Shown: positions 1 to 6,787 of the stretch, piece by piece | Numbering within the stretch: position 1 is the first letter of the stretch | Layout of the letters: each line of letters starts with the position of its first letter | Made by a program: the position numbers and the translations under genes | DNA from: Planctomycetota bacterium | GTDB lineage: Bacteria; Planctomycetota; J058 | Length of the DNA: 64,000 nucleotides | Direction of reading: 5' to 3' | Assembly (NCBI GenBank): GCA_023954375.1 | Contig: JAMLIC010000011.1 | Span: 62,001-126,000 of the forward strand | The notes under the pieces: model-generated | The model's input: the letters and a program-made list of their open reading frames with translations, nothing else | Told to the model about the DNA's origin: nothing | Database searches by the model: none

Positions 1-444
1 GCCGCGCGGCACGGCGCCCAGGGCCGAGGTCGAGATCGCCGCGCGGTCGGGGTGCGCGCTCAGGTTGCCGCCCAGGAGCGGGCAGCCGCACGCCGCCAGC
101 CCCGCCCCCAGCCCCCGCGCCAGCGCCCGGACCGCCGCCTCGCCCAGCCGACGCGGCAGGTGCAGCGACACGAGCGCGCCGAGCGGCGCGGCCCCCTTCG
201 CGGCCAGGTCGGAGAGGCACGCGCCGGCCGCCTTGCGCCCGGCGGCCTCCCACCCCCACCCGGCGCGGAAGTGGACGTCCTCGACGTGGTCGTCGACCGT
301 CCACACGAGGTCGTGCCCGGGCGGGGCGCGCAGCACGGCGGCGTCGTCGCCGCCGGGGCCGACGACCACGTGCTCGCCGTTCGTCGCGGCGCCGGCCGCG
401 CGCGCCTCGGCGAGCAGGATGGGGATGAGCTCGTCCTCGGTCAT
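1..444 (-). CDS. thiL: Thiamine-monophosphate kinase, N-terminal 148 residues (gene runs off the window start)
   Basis: The minus-strand frame opens with ATG at 444 and stays open to base 1, so the C-terminal half lies outside the window. ThiL phosphorylates thiamine monophosphate to thiamine pyrophosphate in the cytoplasm. Visible family signatures are the acidic Mg/ATP site G-x-DDAAV (D33, D34), the VDDHVEDVHF segment matching the family VEGVHF motif, the LSDLAAKGAAP motif after a GRKA segment, and LLGGN near residue 130, all in the usual order and spacing of the AIR-synthase-like N-terminal domain. A GGAG-type ribosome site lies just upstream of the ATG. HU is encoded 110 nt upstream on the same strand, separated by a hairpin. 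Family assignment is strong; function of this copy cannot be checked without the C-terminal half. Confidence 0.9.
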   Translation of the reverse strand, partial: MTEDELIPILLAEARAAGAATNGEHVVVGPGGDDAAVLRAPPGHDLVWTVDDHVEDVHFRAGWGWEAAGRKAAGACLSDLAAKGAAPLGALVSLHLPRRLGEAAVRALARGLGAGLAACGCPLLGGNLSAHPDRAAISTSALGAVPRG

Positions 445-483
445 GGTCCTCGCTCCGGGCGCCGCCCCCTCCGGAAACGAGAA

Positions 484-507
484 CGCGCGGGCGTCACCAC
501 CCGCGCG
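484..507 (-). terminator. Hairpin between HU and thiL, possible terminator
   Basis: An 8-bp perfect stem (484-491 with 500-507, CGCGCGGG arms) encloses an 8-nt loop about 50 nt downstream of the HU stop codon. On the minus strand it is followed by the only moderately T-rich TTCTCGTTTCC. This may be an intrinsic terminator or attenuator of HU transcription ahead of thiL; the weak T tract makes this uncertain. Confidence 0.4.
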
Positions 508-554
508 CTCATCGAGGTCCCGACCTCCCTCGAGGTCAGGTCACCGTGGAACGC

Positions 555-833
555 TTACTTGAGCTTGCCCTTCAGCGCGCCGCCGGCCTTGAAGGTCACG
601 GTCTTCTGGGCCGGGATCTTCATGGGCTCGCCGGTGCGGGGGTTGCGGCCCATGCGCGGGCCGCGGTTGCGCACGGCGAAGCTGCCGAAGCCGACGATGT
701 TGACGCGCTTCTTCTTCAGCAGCCCGTGCTCGAGCCCCTTGAGGACGGCCGTGACCGCGCGCTCGGCCGCGGCCTTGGTCTCGCCCACCTCACCGGTCTT
801 CTGGATCCACTCGATCAGCTCAGCCTTGTTCAT
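555..833 (-). CDS. hup: HU-family DNA-binding protein
   Basis: 92-residue small basic histone-like protein that binds and bends DNA as a dimer and organises the nucleoid. It begins MNKAELIEWI, has the helical N-terminal dimerisation body, the VNIVGFGSFAV saddle strand, the beta-arm core RNPRTGEPM with its intercalating proline, and the C-terminal VTFKAGGALKGKLK helix. Length is exactly typical for HU. A purine-rich ribosome site (AAGGGGAAGAAG) precedes the ATG. It is followed by a hairpin and then thiL on the same strand. IHF subunits are similar, but the sequence reads as a generic homodimeric HU. Confidence 0.95.
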   Translation of the reverse strand: MNKAELIEWIQKTGEVGETKAAAERAVTAVLKGLEHGLLKKKRVNIVGFGSFAVRNRGPRMGRNPRTGEPMKIPAQKTVTFKAGGALKGKLK

Positions 834-1212
834 CTTCTTCCCCTTTGTCGTCGGCCCTGGTCGGGCCTGCTCGGCCTGGGTGGCTCGCCGTCGACGCGAC
901 GGGCGGTCACCCGCGTCTTCGCCTGTCTCCGGGCCGATCGCGCCCCGTCGGGGCCTTCGTCCCGGCCTGTGTCGCCGGATCGGGGCTCCCCCGCTCTGGC
1001 TGGCGCGAGTCTACAAAGGCTCCCCGACAACTACAGGGGGTTCCTGGCGCGCCAGGCCGCCCTCCGGGCGGCGGGCCGGGCGGCGGCGACTATAAAAGCT
1101 TATAGATCCGCCTCTTGCGCCGCGCGCCCCGCGCTCGGCCTTGGCCCCCCCGCCCCCCGCGGGGCTATGATCCGGCCGCCCCGACCGGCGCCGCGGCGGG
1201 GCGGGCGGGCCG
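834..1212. promoter_or_regulatory. Divergent intergenic region between HU and the CNB-fold protein
   Basis: This 379-nt gap has no convincing gene. It holds an unusually AT-rich island at 1090-1106 (TATAAAAGCTTATAG) inside otherwise GC-rich DNA, readable as a -10 element on either strand; a perfect 14-bp palindrome CCTGGCGCGCCAGG at 1043-1056, a possible operator; and TATGAT at 1166-1171, a likely -10 for the rightward gene, which would put its transcription start near 1178. Promoter positions are inferred from sequence only. Confidence 0.45.
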
Positions 1213-1668
1213 GTGGACATCGAGTCGTTGCGGCAGAAGATGCTCTTCCTCGGGCTGAGCGACGCGCAGCTCCAGGGGATCGCGTCGGTCGTCCGGGCCC
1301 GCACCTTCCGCCCGGGGGAGGTCGTCGTGCGCCGCGGCCAGCTCGACGATGCCCTCTACGTGATCGAGAAGGGCTCGGTGGAGCTGCGCGCGCCTGCCCC
1401 GGACGGCGCCGAGCGCGTGGTCTCCGTGTTCGAGAAGGGCAGCTACGTGGACGAGGGCTACGCCGGCGACTTCTTCGGCGAGTTCTCGCTCGTCGACCTC
1501 GAGCCCTGGTCGGCCACCGTCGTCGCGCGCGAGCGGACCGTCCTCCTCGAGCTCAAGCGCGACGACCTCTACGAGCTCTTCTCGCGCGACGTCGACCTGC
1601 AGATCGGCGTCGTCCTGAACATCGCCCGGGTGCTGAGCCGGCGCCTGCGCCTCCGCAACCGCCGGTAG
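1213..1668 (+). CDS. Cyclic-nucleotide-binding-fold (CAP-ED) single-domain protein
   Basis: 151-residue protein made of one cNMP-binding beta-barrel (residues about 10-130) with N- and C-terminal helices and no DNA-binding domain, so it is a stand-alone sensor or regulatory subunit rather than a CRP-type activator. The barrel core FFGEFSLVD matches the phosphate-binding cassette, but the residue where binding-competent proteins carry the phosphate-contacting Arg (R-S/T-A) reads W-S-A here, so cyclic nucleotide binding is doubtful. It starts with GTG at 1213. The stop codon TAG coincides with the first three bases of the structured repeat copy that follows. No operon partner is evident on this strand. 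Confidence 0.8.
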   Translation: MDIESLRQKMLFLGLSDAQLQGIASVVRARTFRPGEVVVRRGQLDDALYVIEKGSVELRAPAPDGAERVVSVFEKGSYVDEGYAGDFFGEFSLVDLEPWSATVVARERTVLLELKRDDLYELFSRDVDLQIGVVLNIARVLSRRLRLRNRR

Positions 1669-1908
1669 TGTGATCGCGGCTGCGGCGGAGGATGGCGGGC
1701 GCTGCCGTCCGCCGGGGGGGGGGGGGGGGGGGGCGCCCCCCCCGCCCCCCCCGCCGCTCAGGCTCGGTCGGCGGCCAGGAGGCCGCCTTCCCTCGCCTTC
1801 GCGCGGCATCGCCTCGCCCTCCTCCGCCTCGCCTGAGGCTCTGGCTGCGGAAGCGCGGTGAGGTGTGCTCGGAGGCGGTCCGGCCGTCTGCCAGGACGGC
1901 CGGTCGCG
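1666..1908 (+). repeat. Structured dispersed repeat, copy A (complete, empty intron site)
   Basis: The unit begins at the TAG stop of the upstream gene with TAGTGTGATCGCGGCTG, continues CGGCGGAGGATGGCGGGCGC, then a variable hairpin cassette (here a run of 20 G at 1714-1733 facing two runs of 8 C at 1736-1752), then a conserved body from 1761. The body holds two hairpins: GGCGGCC/GGCCGCC around an AGGA loop, and 9-bp arms CCGGCCGTC/GACGGCCGG around TGCCAG near 1880-1903. The same head and body occur at 8775-9008 and, split by the intron, at 6493-8774. The junction CGGCTG/CGGCGG here is the unoccupied form of the intron insertion site. Confidence 0.85.
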
Positions 1909-1969
1909 TCGCAACACGCCAGGTGGACCATCAACGGTCCGTCGAGGACCGGGAGGCTTGACACAGGGT

Positions 1970-2161
1970 GTCTCGGTCGGCGGCCAGGAGGCCGCCTTCC
2001 CTCGCCTTCGCGCGGCATCGCCTCGCCCTCCTCCGCCTCGCCTGGGGCTCTGGCTGCGCAAGCGCGGTGAGGTGTGCTCGGAGGCGGTCCGGCCGTCTGC
2101 CAGGACGGCCGGTCGATCGCCGCGCTCGAACGGCGGGCGATCGGGTCCGAGGACAGGCCCC
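1970..2161 (+). repeat. Structured dispersed repeat, copy B (body only, tandem to copy A)
   Basis: From CTCGGTCGGCGGCCAGG at 1972 to about 2116 this repeats the copy A body nearly base for base, displaced by 209 nt, but the head and the variable hairpin cassette are missing. A further segment ending GAGGACAGGCCCC near 2150-2162 matches the far end of copy D (8775-8792), suggesting that this is the true outer end of the unit. About 60 nt of unique sequence separates copies A and B. The downstream TPR gene starts at 2260. Confidence 0.75.
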
Positions 2162-2259
2162 GGCGCGATCGACGGCCGAAGCCGTCGATCACGCTGCGGG
2201 GACGTGACAGGGGCCGGCGGTTCGGCTACATCGGTGCTCCCCACGAGGAGCGCCCGCCC

Positions 2260-3123
2260 ATGGCCGACGAGCCGATCGACCCGCCCCCCGCCGAGCCCGC
2301 CGGCGAGGCGACGAAGCCCGACGCCGCGTCGGCCGCCGAGGCGCCTCCTGCCCCGGTCGACGCGCCGGCGAGCGAGCCCGCGTCGAGCGCCGCGCCGGAG
2401 GAGACGGGGGCCGCGCGCGACCCCGGCGAGCCGACCCCGCCCGGCGGCATCCCCCGGGCGTTCGGCGGCGACGAGGACGCCCTCGACATCGCCCGCGGCG
2501 AGGTGACCGACGAGGACCTCGACGGGCTCGAGGCGGCGATCGACTCGCTCGACTTCGCCACGCGCAAGGCCGCGCCGGCGCGGCAGACGCGCCTGGAGGC
2601 GCTCGTCGCCCGGCTGCAGGACGTCACCGACCAGATCCGCCAGGGCGTGCGCCGCGCCGCGCCCGACCGCCAGCCCCTGACCGAGGAGCAGCAGGCGCGC
2701 TACCAGGCGCTCGTCGACGAGGGGGTCGCGGCCGGCGAGGGCGGCGACCTGCCGGCGGCGCGCGGGAAGCTCGAGGAGGCGGCGCGCCTCGACCCCGACG
2801 GCATCGACGCCCTGTTCAACCTGGGGGTCGTCTACGGCCTCATCGCGCACCGCGAGATCGCCAAGGGCGAGTTCTACGACGACTACGTGCGCGACGAGGT
2901 CTTCGTGGAGAAGGCGAAGATCTGCTACGACCGCGTGCTGGAGCGCGAGCCGCGCCACATGGCGTCGCTCAAGAACCTGGCCACCCTCTACGCCATGCGC
3001 GAGGAGCGCGACCTCGCGCGCGACTACCTGCGCCGGCTCCTCGAGGTGGCGCCGCAGGACGACGGCGAGCGGCAGCTCCTCGAGGAGGCGAGGCAGCAGC
3101 TCGCGGAGCTCGGGGCCGAGTGA
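2260..3123 (+). CDS. TPR-repeat protein
   Basis: 287-residue cytoplasmic protein. The first 100 residues are a low-complexity Pro/Ala/Glu-rich acidic tail; residues about 150-285 form tetratricopeptide repeats (LFNLGVVYGL, MASLKNLATLYAM blocks), so it probably acts as a protein-protein scaffold. I place the start at ATG 2260, which has GAGGAG nine bases upstream; the frame is open farther upstream, but that part is repeat DNA. The stop overlaps the GTG start of the next TPR lipoprotein by four bases (GTGA), so the two are translationally coupled. The specific partner is not identifiable. Confidence 0.8.
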   Translation: MADEPIDPPPAEPAGEATKPDAASAAEAPPAPVDAPASEPASSAAPEETGAARDPGEPTPPGGIPRAFGGDEDALDIARGEVTDEDLDGLEAAIDSLDFATRKAAPARQTRLEALVARLQDVTDQIRQGVRRAAPDRQPLTEEQQARYQALVDEGVAAGEGGDLPAARGKLEEAARLDPDGIDALFNLGVVYGLIAHREIAKGEFYDDYVRDEVFVEKAKICYDRVLEREPRHMASLKNLATLYAMREERDLARDYLRRLLEVAPQDDGERQLLEEARQQLAELGAE

Positions 3124-3752
3124 GGCCGGAGGCCCGCCCGGAGGGAGCGCCGGCCAGCCCCGTCGCGCGCCTGCTGCTCGTCGGCGCGCTGCTGGCGACG
3201 GGCGGCTGCGCCGAGCCCCACCGCGGGCCCGTCCAGCGGCCGGACAAGGCGGGCGCCCCGGCCGACCCCGCGCAGGAGCTCGCCGCGCTCGAGCGCCGCG
3301 CCGAGGGTGGGATCGACCCCTGGCCGCACTACGAGCTGGCGCTCGCGCACGAGGAGCGGGGCGACGCCGAGCGGGCGATCCGCGAGTACGGCAAGGCGAT
3401 CAACCTCCTCGAGCCGCGCACCTACACGGCGCCGGTCTTCCGCCTGGGCGTCCTCCACGACCGCCTGGGCAACCTCGAGGCCGCGGCGCGCTGCTTCCAG
3501 GAGGTCGTGGCCACCGTCGCCGGCGACTCGCGCCGGTACCGGGAGAACCCGCACTACCGCCTCGCCGCCGTGGGGCTCCGCGCCGTGTGGGAGGACCTCG
3601 GCCAGTCGGACCGCCGGCAGGACGAGCTGGCCGCCCTGCGCGAGCGCTTCCTGCGCGACTTCGGCGGCGGCGACGAGGAGTGGGCGGCGCCGCCGCCGTG
3701 GCGCGCCGCGCCGCCGGCCGCGGACGACCGGGCGCCGCCCGACCGTCAGTAG
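3120..3752 (+). CDS. TPR-containing lipoprotein
   Basis: 210 residues. The N-terminus is basic followed by LLLVGALLATGGC, a signal peptide with lipobox (cleavage before the Cys at about residue 30), so the mature protein is lipid-anchored in the periplasm. Residues about 60-180 carry TPR-type helices (HYELALAHEERGDAERAIREY and further units); the C-terminus is Pro/Ala-rich. The start is GTG at 3120, inside the stop of the preceding cytoplasmic TPR protein; the coupling suggests that the pair works on the same complex across the membrane. It converges with and overlaps the end of the DA1-like gene by seven bases. Confidence 0.8.
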   Translation: MRPEARPEGAPASPVARLLLVGALLATGGCAEPHRGPVQRPDKAGAPADPAQELAALERRAEGGIDPWPHYELALAHEERGDAERAIREYGKAINLLEPRTYTAPVFRLGVLHDRLGNLEAAARCFQEVVATVAGDSRRYRENPHYRLAAVGLRAVWEDLGQSDRRQDELAALRERFLRDFGGGDEEWAAPPPWRAAPPAADDRAPPDRQ

Positions 3753-4492
3753 CCGGCCGGGAACGCCGCCCGCGCCGCGCCGAGCTCGAGCGCCTGGGCC
3801 TCTCCGAGCGCGCCGACCAGCCGCCGGAAGCGCCGCAGCCCGCCCCCGTAGACCGGGTCCTCGTTGGCGAGGAGGCGCGCCGCCCAGCCGTGCGCGCCCG
3901 CCGCCTCGAGCGCGCGGAGCTGCACGAACTGCGCGGCCCCCTCGACGAACGCCGCGTCGGGGGGGCCCGGGTCCGCGCGCCGCGCCGTCTGGTGGGCGTG
4001 GAACAGCTCGTGGACGAGGATCCCCCGCAGCGCCGCGCGCGGGAGCCCGTAGAGCGCCGTGACGCGCACCGCCTCGAGCGGGCGCGCGCCGCCGACCGCG
4101 CGCGGCTCGCCGGCGGCGATCGTCGAGAAGGCCTGGAGCGCCGGGTGGGCGAGGTCGTCGGCCTCGGCCTGGAGGGTCGGCCCGTCCACGAGGCGCACGT
4201 CGAGCGCCGCGGCCGGGTCGAGCGTCACGCCGAAGCGCGCGGCGAGCCAGTCGCGGGCGGCGGCGAGCAGCGCCCGCGCCTCCGCCGGGTCGACCACCGC
4301 CTCGCCGTGGCACGGGGCGCACACGACGCGCCCGTCGGGCCACTCCCGGGCGTGCTCGGCGAGCGGCGCCGTGCACGCGCTGCAGCGGGCGTCCGGCGCG
4401 CGCGCCGCCAGGCGGGCCTCCGGCAGGGCAGGCGCGGGGGGCGTCGCGCAGCCGGCGGCGAGGAGCGCCGCGGCGACGAGGGCCGCCCTCAC
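3746..4492 (-). CDS. DA1-like zinc metallopeptidase lipoprotein with LIM-type zinc finger
   Basis: 248 residues. A short lipoprotein signal (ALLAAGC, Cys15) is followed by a zinc-ribbon/LIM-like finger C37-x2-C40 ... C58-x2-C61, then a DA1-type peptidase domain with the gluzincin motif H161-E162-L-F-H165 and a downstream Glu in FVEGAAQF (E184) as likely third zinc ligand. Plant DA1 proteins are ubiquitin-activated LIM peptidases; bacterial versions with the same LIM-plus-peptidase order are of unknown substrate. Here the enzyme is predicted to be outside the cytoplasmic membrane. The GTG start overlaps the kinase stop by four bases, so it is the last gene of the Uma2-kinase-peptidase operon. 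Confidence 0.75.
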   Translation of the reverse strand: MRAALVAAALLAAGCATPPAPALPEARLAARAPDARCSACTAPLAEHAREWPDGRVVCAPCHGEAVVDPAEARALLAAARDWLAARFGVTLDPAAALDVRLVDGPTLQAEADDLAHPALQAFSTIAAGEPRAVGGARPLEAVRVTALYGLPRAALRGILVHELFHAHQTARRADPGPPDAAFVEGAAQFVQLRALEAAGAHGWAARLLANEDPVYGGGLRRFRRLVGALGEAQALELGAARAAFPAGY

Positions 4493-5739
4493 CAGCCCGG
4501 CGCCCCCCGGCGACCCCGCCGCCGGCCGGGAGGCCCGTCATCGTCGTCGTCGTCGTCGTGGGTCTCGAGCGGCACGACCTGGAGCTCGCGGCGGAGCGCC
4601 TCGTGCACGCGCTCGGCCTCGCGCTGCCGCTCCTGCTTCGCGCGCTCCTCCTCGGCCTGCTCGGCCTGCTCGGCCAGGTGGCCCAGGACGCCGCCGACGA
4701 GGCACAGCCCCACGAAGGCGAGGAGGCCGCAGCCGACCAGCGCGAGCGCCCACCGCGCACCCCCGCGCCTCGCCGCCGCCCGCGCGGGCGGCCGCGCGGG
4801 CGGCGCCGCGCGCAGGTCGGGCAGCACCGGCGGCCCTCCGGCGGACGCGCGCACGAGCTTGCCCGTGGGGACCGCCGCGACGGGCGCGAGGTCGGTCGCC
4901 GGCGCCGCGCCGGCCAGGAACGCGTCCAGCCGCGCGGCGAGGTCCTCGGCGCGGCCCAGGCGGCGGTCGCGGTCGCGCACGAGGAGGGCGTGGACGAGGT
5001 CGACGAGCGCGCGCGGCGTCCCCGGGGCCAGGCTCGACAGGGCCGGCGGATCCTCCTCCAGGCGGTGGCGGATGATCTGCAGGGGCGTCGTGCCCTTCAC
5101 CGGCAGGACGTTCGACAGCGCCTGGTAGAGGACGAGGCCCAGCGCGTAGAGGTCGGCGCGCCCGTCGATGTCGGGCAGCCCCTCGCACTGCTCGGGCGCC
5201 ATGTAGTGGGGCGTGCCCAGGACGACGCCCGTCTGCGTGAGGGGCTGGTCGCCGCCCTCCATGCTCTTGACCAGCCCGAAGTCGCCGAGCCGCGCCTCGC
5301 CGCCCGGGCCGAGGAGGATGTTCGCCGGCTTGATGTCGCGGTGGACGACCCCCTGCTGGTGGGCGCGCGCCAGGCCGCGCGCGGCGTCGCGCACGAGGCG
5401 CGCCGCCTCGGCCGGCGGGAGCGCGCCGCGGCGCTGCAGGAGGCCGTCGAGGCTCCCGCCCTCCATGAACTGCATGGCGATGTAGTGGTGCCCGTCGACC
5501 GCGTCGGCCTCGTAGACGGCCACGATGTTCGGGTGGTCGAGGAGGGCCGCGCGGCTGGCCTCGCGCCGGAAGCGCTCGACCCACTCCGGCTGCGCCGCGA
5601 AGTGCGGCGGCAGGACCTTGAGCGCCACCACCCGCCCGAGGTTGTCGCGCGCCCGGTAGACGGCGCCCATGCCGCCCTGCCCGAGCTTCTGCTCGACCGT
5701 GAACTTCCCCAGCCGGCGGCCGACGAGCGGGTCGGACAC
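4489..5739 (-). CDS. Membrane-anchored Hanks-type Ser/Thr protein kinase
   Basis: 416 residues. The complete kinase domain occupies about 12-280: glycine loop [12 protein letters not shown] Lys41 in VALKVL, catalytic loop HRDIKPAN (D135), DFG (D153), and MAPEQ substrate-positioning segment, so it should be active. A Pro/Ala linker, one transmembrane helix (about 330-355) and a charged coiled-coil tail ending in a run of seven Asp follow; the tail is encoded by a GTC/GAC trinucleotide run near 4539-4557. The GTG start shares one base with the stop of the Uma2 gene (TAGTG), and the stop overlaps the DA1-like gene. The domain order (N-terminal kinase, C-terminal membrane anchor) is typical of bacterial PknB-like kinases. 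Confidence 0.92.
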   Translation of the reverse strand: MSDPLVGRRLGKFTVEQKLGQGGMGAVYRARDNLGRVVALKVLPPHFAAQPEWVERFRREASRAALLDHPNIVAVYEADAVDGHHYIAMQFMEGGSLDGLLQRRGALPPAEAARLVRDAARGLARAHQQGVVHRDIKPANILLGPGGEARLGDFGLVKSMEGGDQPLTQTGVVLGTPHYMAPEQCEGLPDIDGRADLYALGLVLYQALSNVLPVKGTTPLQIIRHRLEEDPPALSSLAPGTPRALVDLVHALLVRDRDRRLGRAEDLAARLDAFLAGAAPATDLAPVAAVPTGKLVRASAGGPPVLPDLRAAPPARPPARAAARRGGARWALALVGCGLLAFVGLCLVGGVLGHLAEQAEQAEEERAKQERQREAERVHEALRRELQVVPLETHDDDDDDDGPPGRRRGRRGAPGW

Positions 5740-6380
5740 TACGCGCCCGGCCGGCCGGCGCGCACCCGGGCCACGAACTCGCGCACGAGGCTCGTCTCGT
5801 CGACCGCCTCGCGCCGCGCGAGCGCCCGCGTCACCTCCTCGGGCGGGAGGTCGGGCAGGGCCGCGCTCCGCGCCGCGGGGGCGTACTCGCCCGAGGCGCC
5901 GAGGAGCAGGACCTCGAGGCGCACGCCGTCGTGGCGCCACACCTCGGGGACGCCCAGGGCCGCGTAGACGGCGAGCTTGTCGAGCGCGCTGCGGCTGATC
6001 TCGACCTCGACCGCCAGGTCGGGCGGCGGGTCGACGAGCAGGTCGAGCTCGGCCTTGCCCCGGATGGCCGGCTCGCGCTGGACCCAGTAGCACTCATCGG
6101 GCTCGAGGCCGCGGTCGAGGTCGCGCCGCTTGAAGGTGGTCGAGCCGCCGCTGGCGATGGGGACCCCGACCTCGAGCGTGTAGGACTCGATCAACCGTCC
6201 GATGAGCCGCTTGATCCTGTCGTGGACGTAGGACGGTGACATGAGCTCGAGGCTCCCCCGGACGTACGTCAGCCGCACGCCGCCGCGCCCCTCGAGCTCG
6301 TCCGTGAGGCGCTCGTAGGTCTCCCAGGAGACCCCGTGCAGGACGACCCGCTGCTCGCTCGTCAGGGCCGACGTGACCAT
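5739..6380 (-). CDS. Uma2-family (DUF820) restriction-endonuclease-fold protein
   Basis: 213 residues matching the Uma2/DUF820 family of PD-(D/E)XK-fold proteins, often multiplied in cyanobacteria and planctomycetes, with poorly known function. Visible are the N-terminal WETYERL segment, [17 protein letters not shown], and the core [11 protein letters not shown], with acidic residues in the position of the nuclease site, followed by [10 protein letters not shown] choose ATG 6380 rather than the in-frame ATG at 6389 because 6389 lies inside the -10 hexamer of a strong promoter; the transcript would begin at or next to 6380. It heads a three-gene operon with the kinase and the DA1-like peptidase. 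Confidence 0.85.
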   Translation of the reverse strand: MVTSALTSEQRVVLHGVSWETYERLTDELEGRGGVRLTYVRGSLELMSPSYVHDRIKRLIGRLIESYTLEVGVPIASGGSTTFKRRDLDRGLEPDECYWVQREPAIRGKAELDLLVDPPPDLAVEVEISRSALDKLAVYAALGVPEVWRHDGVRLEVLLLGASGEYAPAARSAALPDLPPEEVTRALARREAVDETSLVREFVARVRAGRPGA

Positions 6381-6387
6381 GCCGCGC

Positions 6388-6416
6388 ATCGTACGGGCGC
6401 GGTCAGCCAGGGTCAA
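6388..6416 (-). promoter_or_regulatory. Leaderless sigma70-type promoter of the Uma2-kinase-peptidase operon
   Basis: On the minus strand TTGACC (6416-6411), a 17-nt spacer, then TACGAT (6393-6388), followed by 7 nt and the ATG at 6380. The expected transcription start falls on the start codon, and no ribosome site is present, so the mRNA should be leaderless. Confidence 0.75.
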
Positions 6417-6492
6417 CGTCGCCGACCGGTCCCCTGTCACGAGGGAGGGCCGGTGCTCGAACCTGGTCGTTGGTCGTTCAGTCGCGGCGCCT

Positions 6493-6707
6493 GGTCGGCC
6501 CCGTCTTCGCAGACGACCGGACCGCCTCCGAGCACACATCACCGCGCTTCCCAGCGAGAGCCCCAGGCGAGGCGGAGGAGGGCGCAGCGTGTCCGCGCGA
6601 AGGCGAGGGAAGGCGGCCTTCCCTGGCCGCCGACCGAGCCTGAGCGGCCATGGTGTCGCGCGAAGCGCGACACCATGGCGAACGGCAGCGCCCGCCATCC
6701 TCCGCCG
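6493..6707 (-). repeat. Structured dispersed repeat, copy C, part downstream of the intron
   Basis: On the minus strand this starts at the 3' splice junction with CGGCGGAGGATGGCGGGCGC and runs through the variable cassette and the body to about 6493. The cassette here is a near-perfect inverted repeat, with arms CCATGGTGTCGCGC and GCGCGACACCATGG around TTC at about 6649-6679, unrelated in sequence to the G/C runs in copies A and D. The remaining 17 nt of this copy are at 8758-8774, on the other side of the intron. Confidence 0.8.
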
Positions 6708-6781
6708 ATCGGGGTAGGCCGGGGGGTTGCCCCCCCAGGCCCCCCACAGATCCGGACGTGCCCGATTCGGGCATCCGGCTC
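6708..6781 (-). ncRNA. Group II intron domains V and VI
   Basis: Minus strand: domain V from GAGCCGGATGCCCG at 6781, loop AATC, returning GGGCACGTCCGGATC to 6749 (33 nt), with the catalytic AGC triad at its 5' side. Domain VI follows: GGGG-GGCC-T-GGGGGG stem, GCAA tetraloop, CCCCCC-GGCC, then TA-CCCC, leaving an A as candidate branch point shortly before the CCCCGAT end at 6708. The RT stop codon is only 7 nt upstream of domain V. Confidence 0.82.
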
Positions 6782-6787
6782 CTCGGG

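Noticed and set aside
1043..1056. CCTGGCGCGCCAGG as a confident operator
   Set aside because: Short GC palindromes arise often in this composition and no matching site was seen elsewhere; mentioned only as a possibility.
1714..1752. Poly-G/poly-C run as a pure assembly artefact
   Set aside because: Copy D has an analogous but differently arranged G/C cassette at the same place in the repeat, so a hairpin cassette is real even if the exact length is uncertain.
4539..4557. GTC trinucleotide run as a phase-variable microsatellite
   Set aside because: It encodes an in-frame poly-Asp tail of the kinase; changes in units of three would not shift the frame.
6388..6389. ATG at 6389 as the Uma2 start
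   Set aside because: It lies in the -10 hexamer of the promoter, so it would not be transcribed; ATG 6380 fits the expected transcript start.
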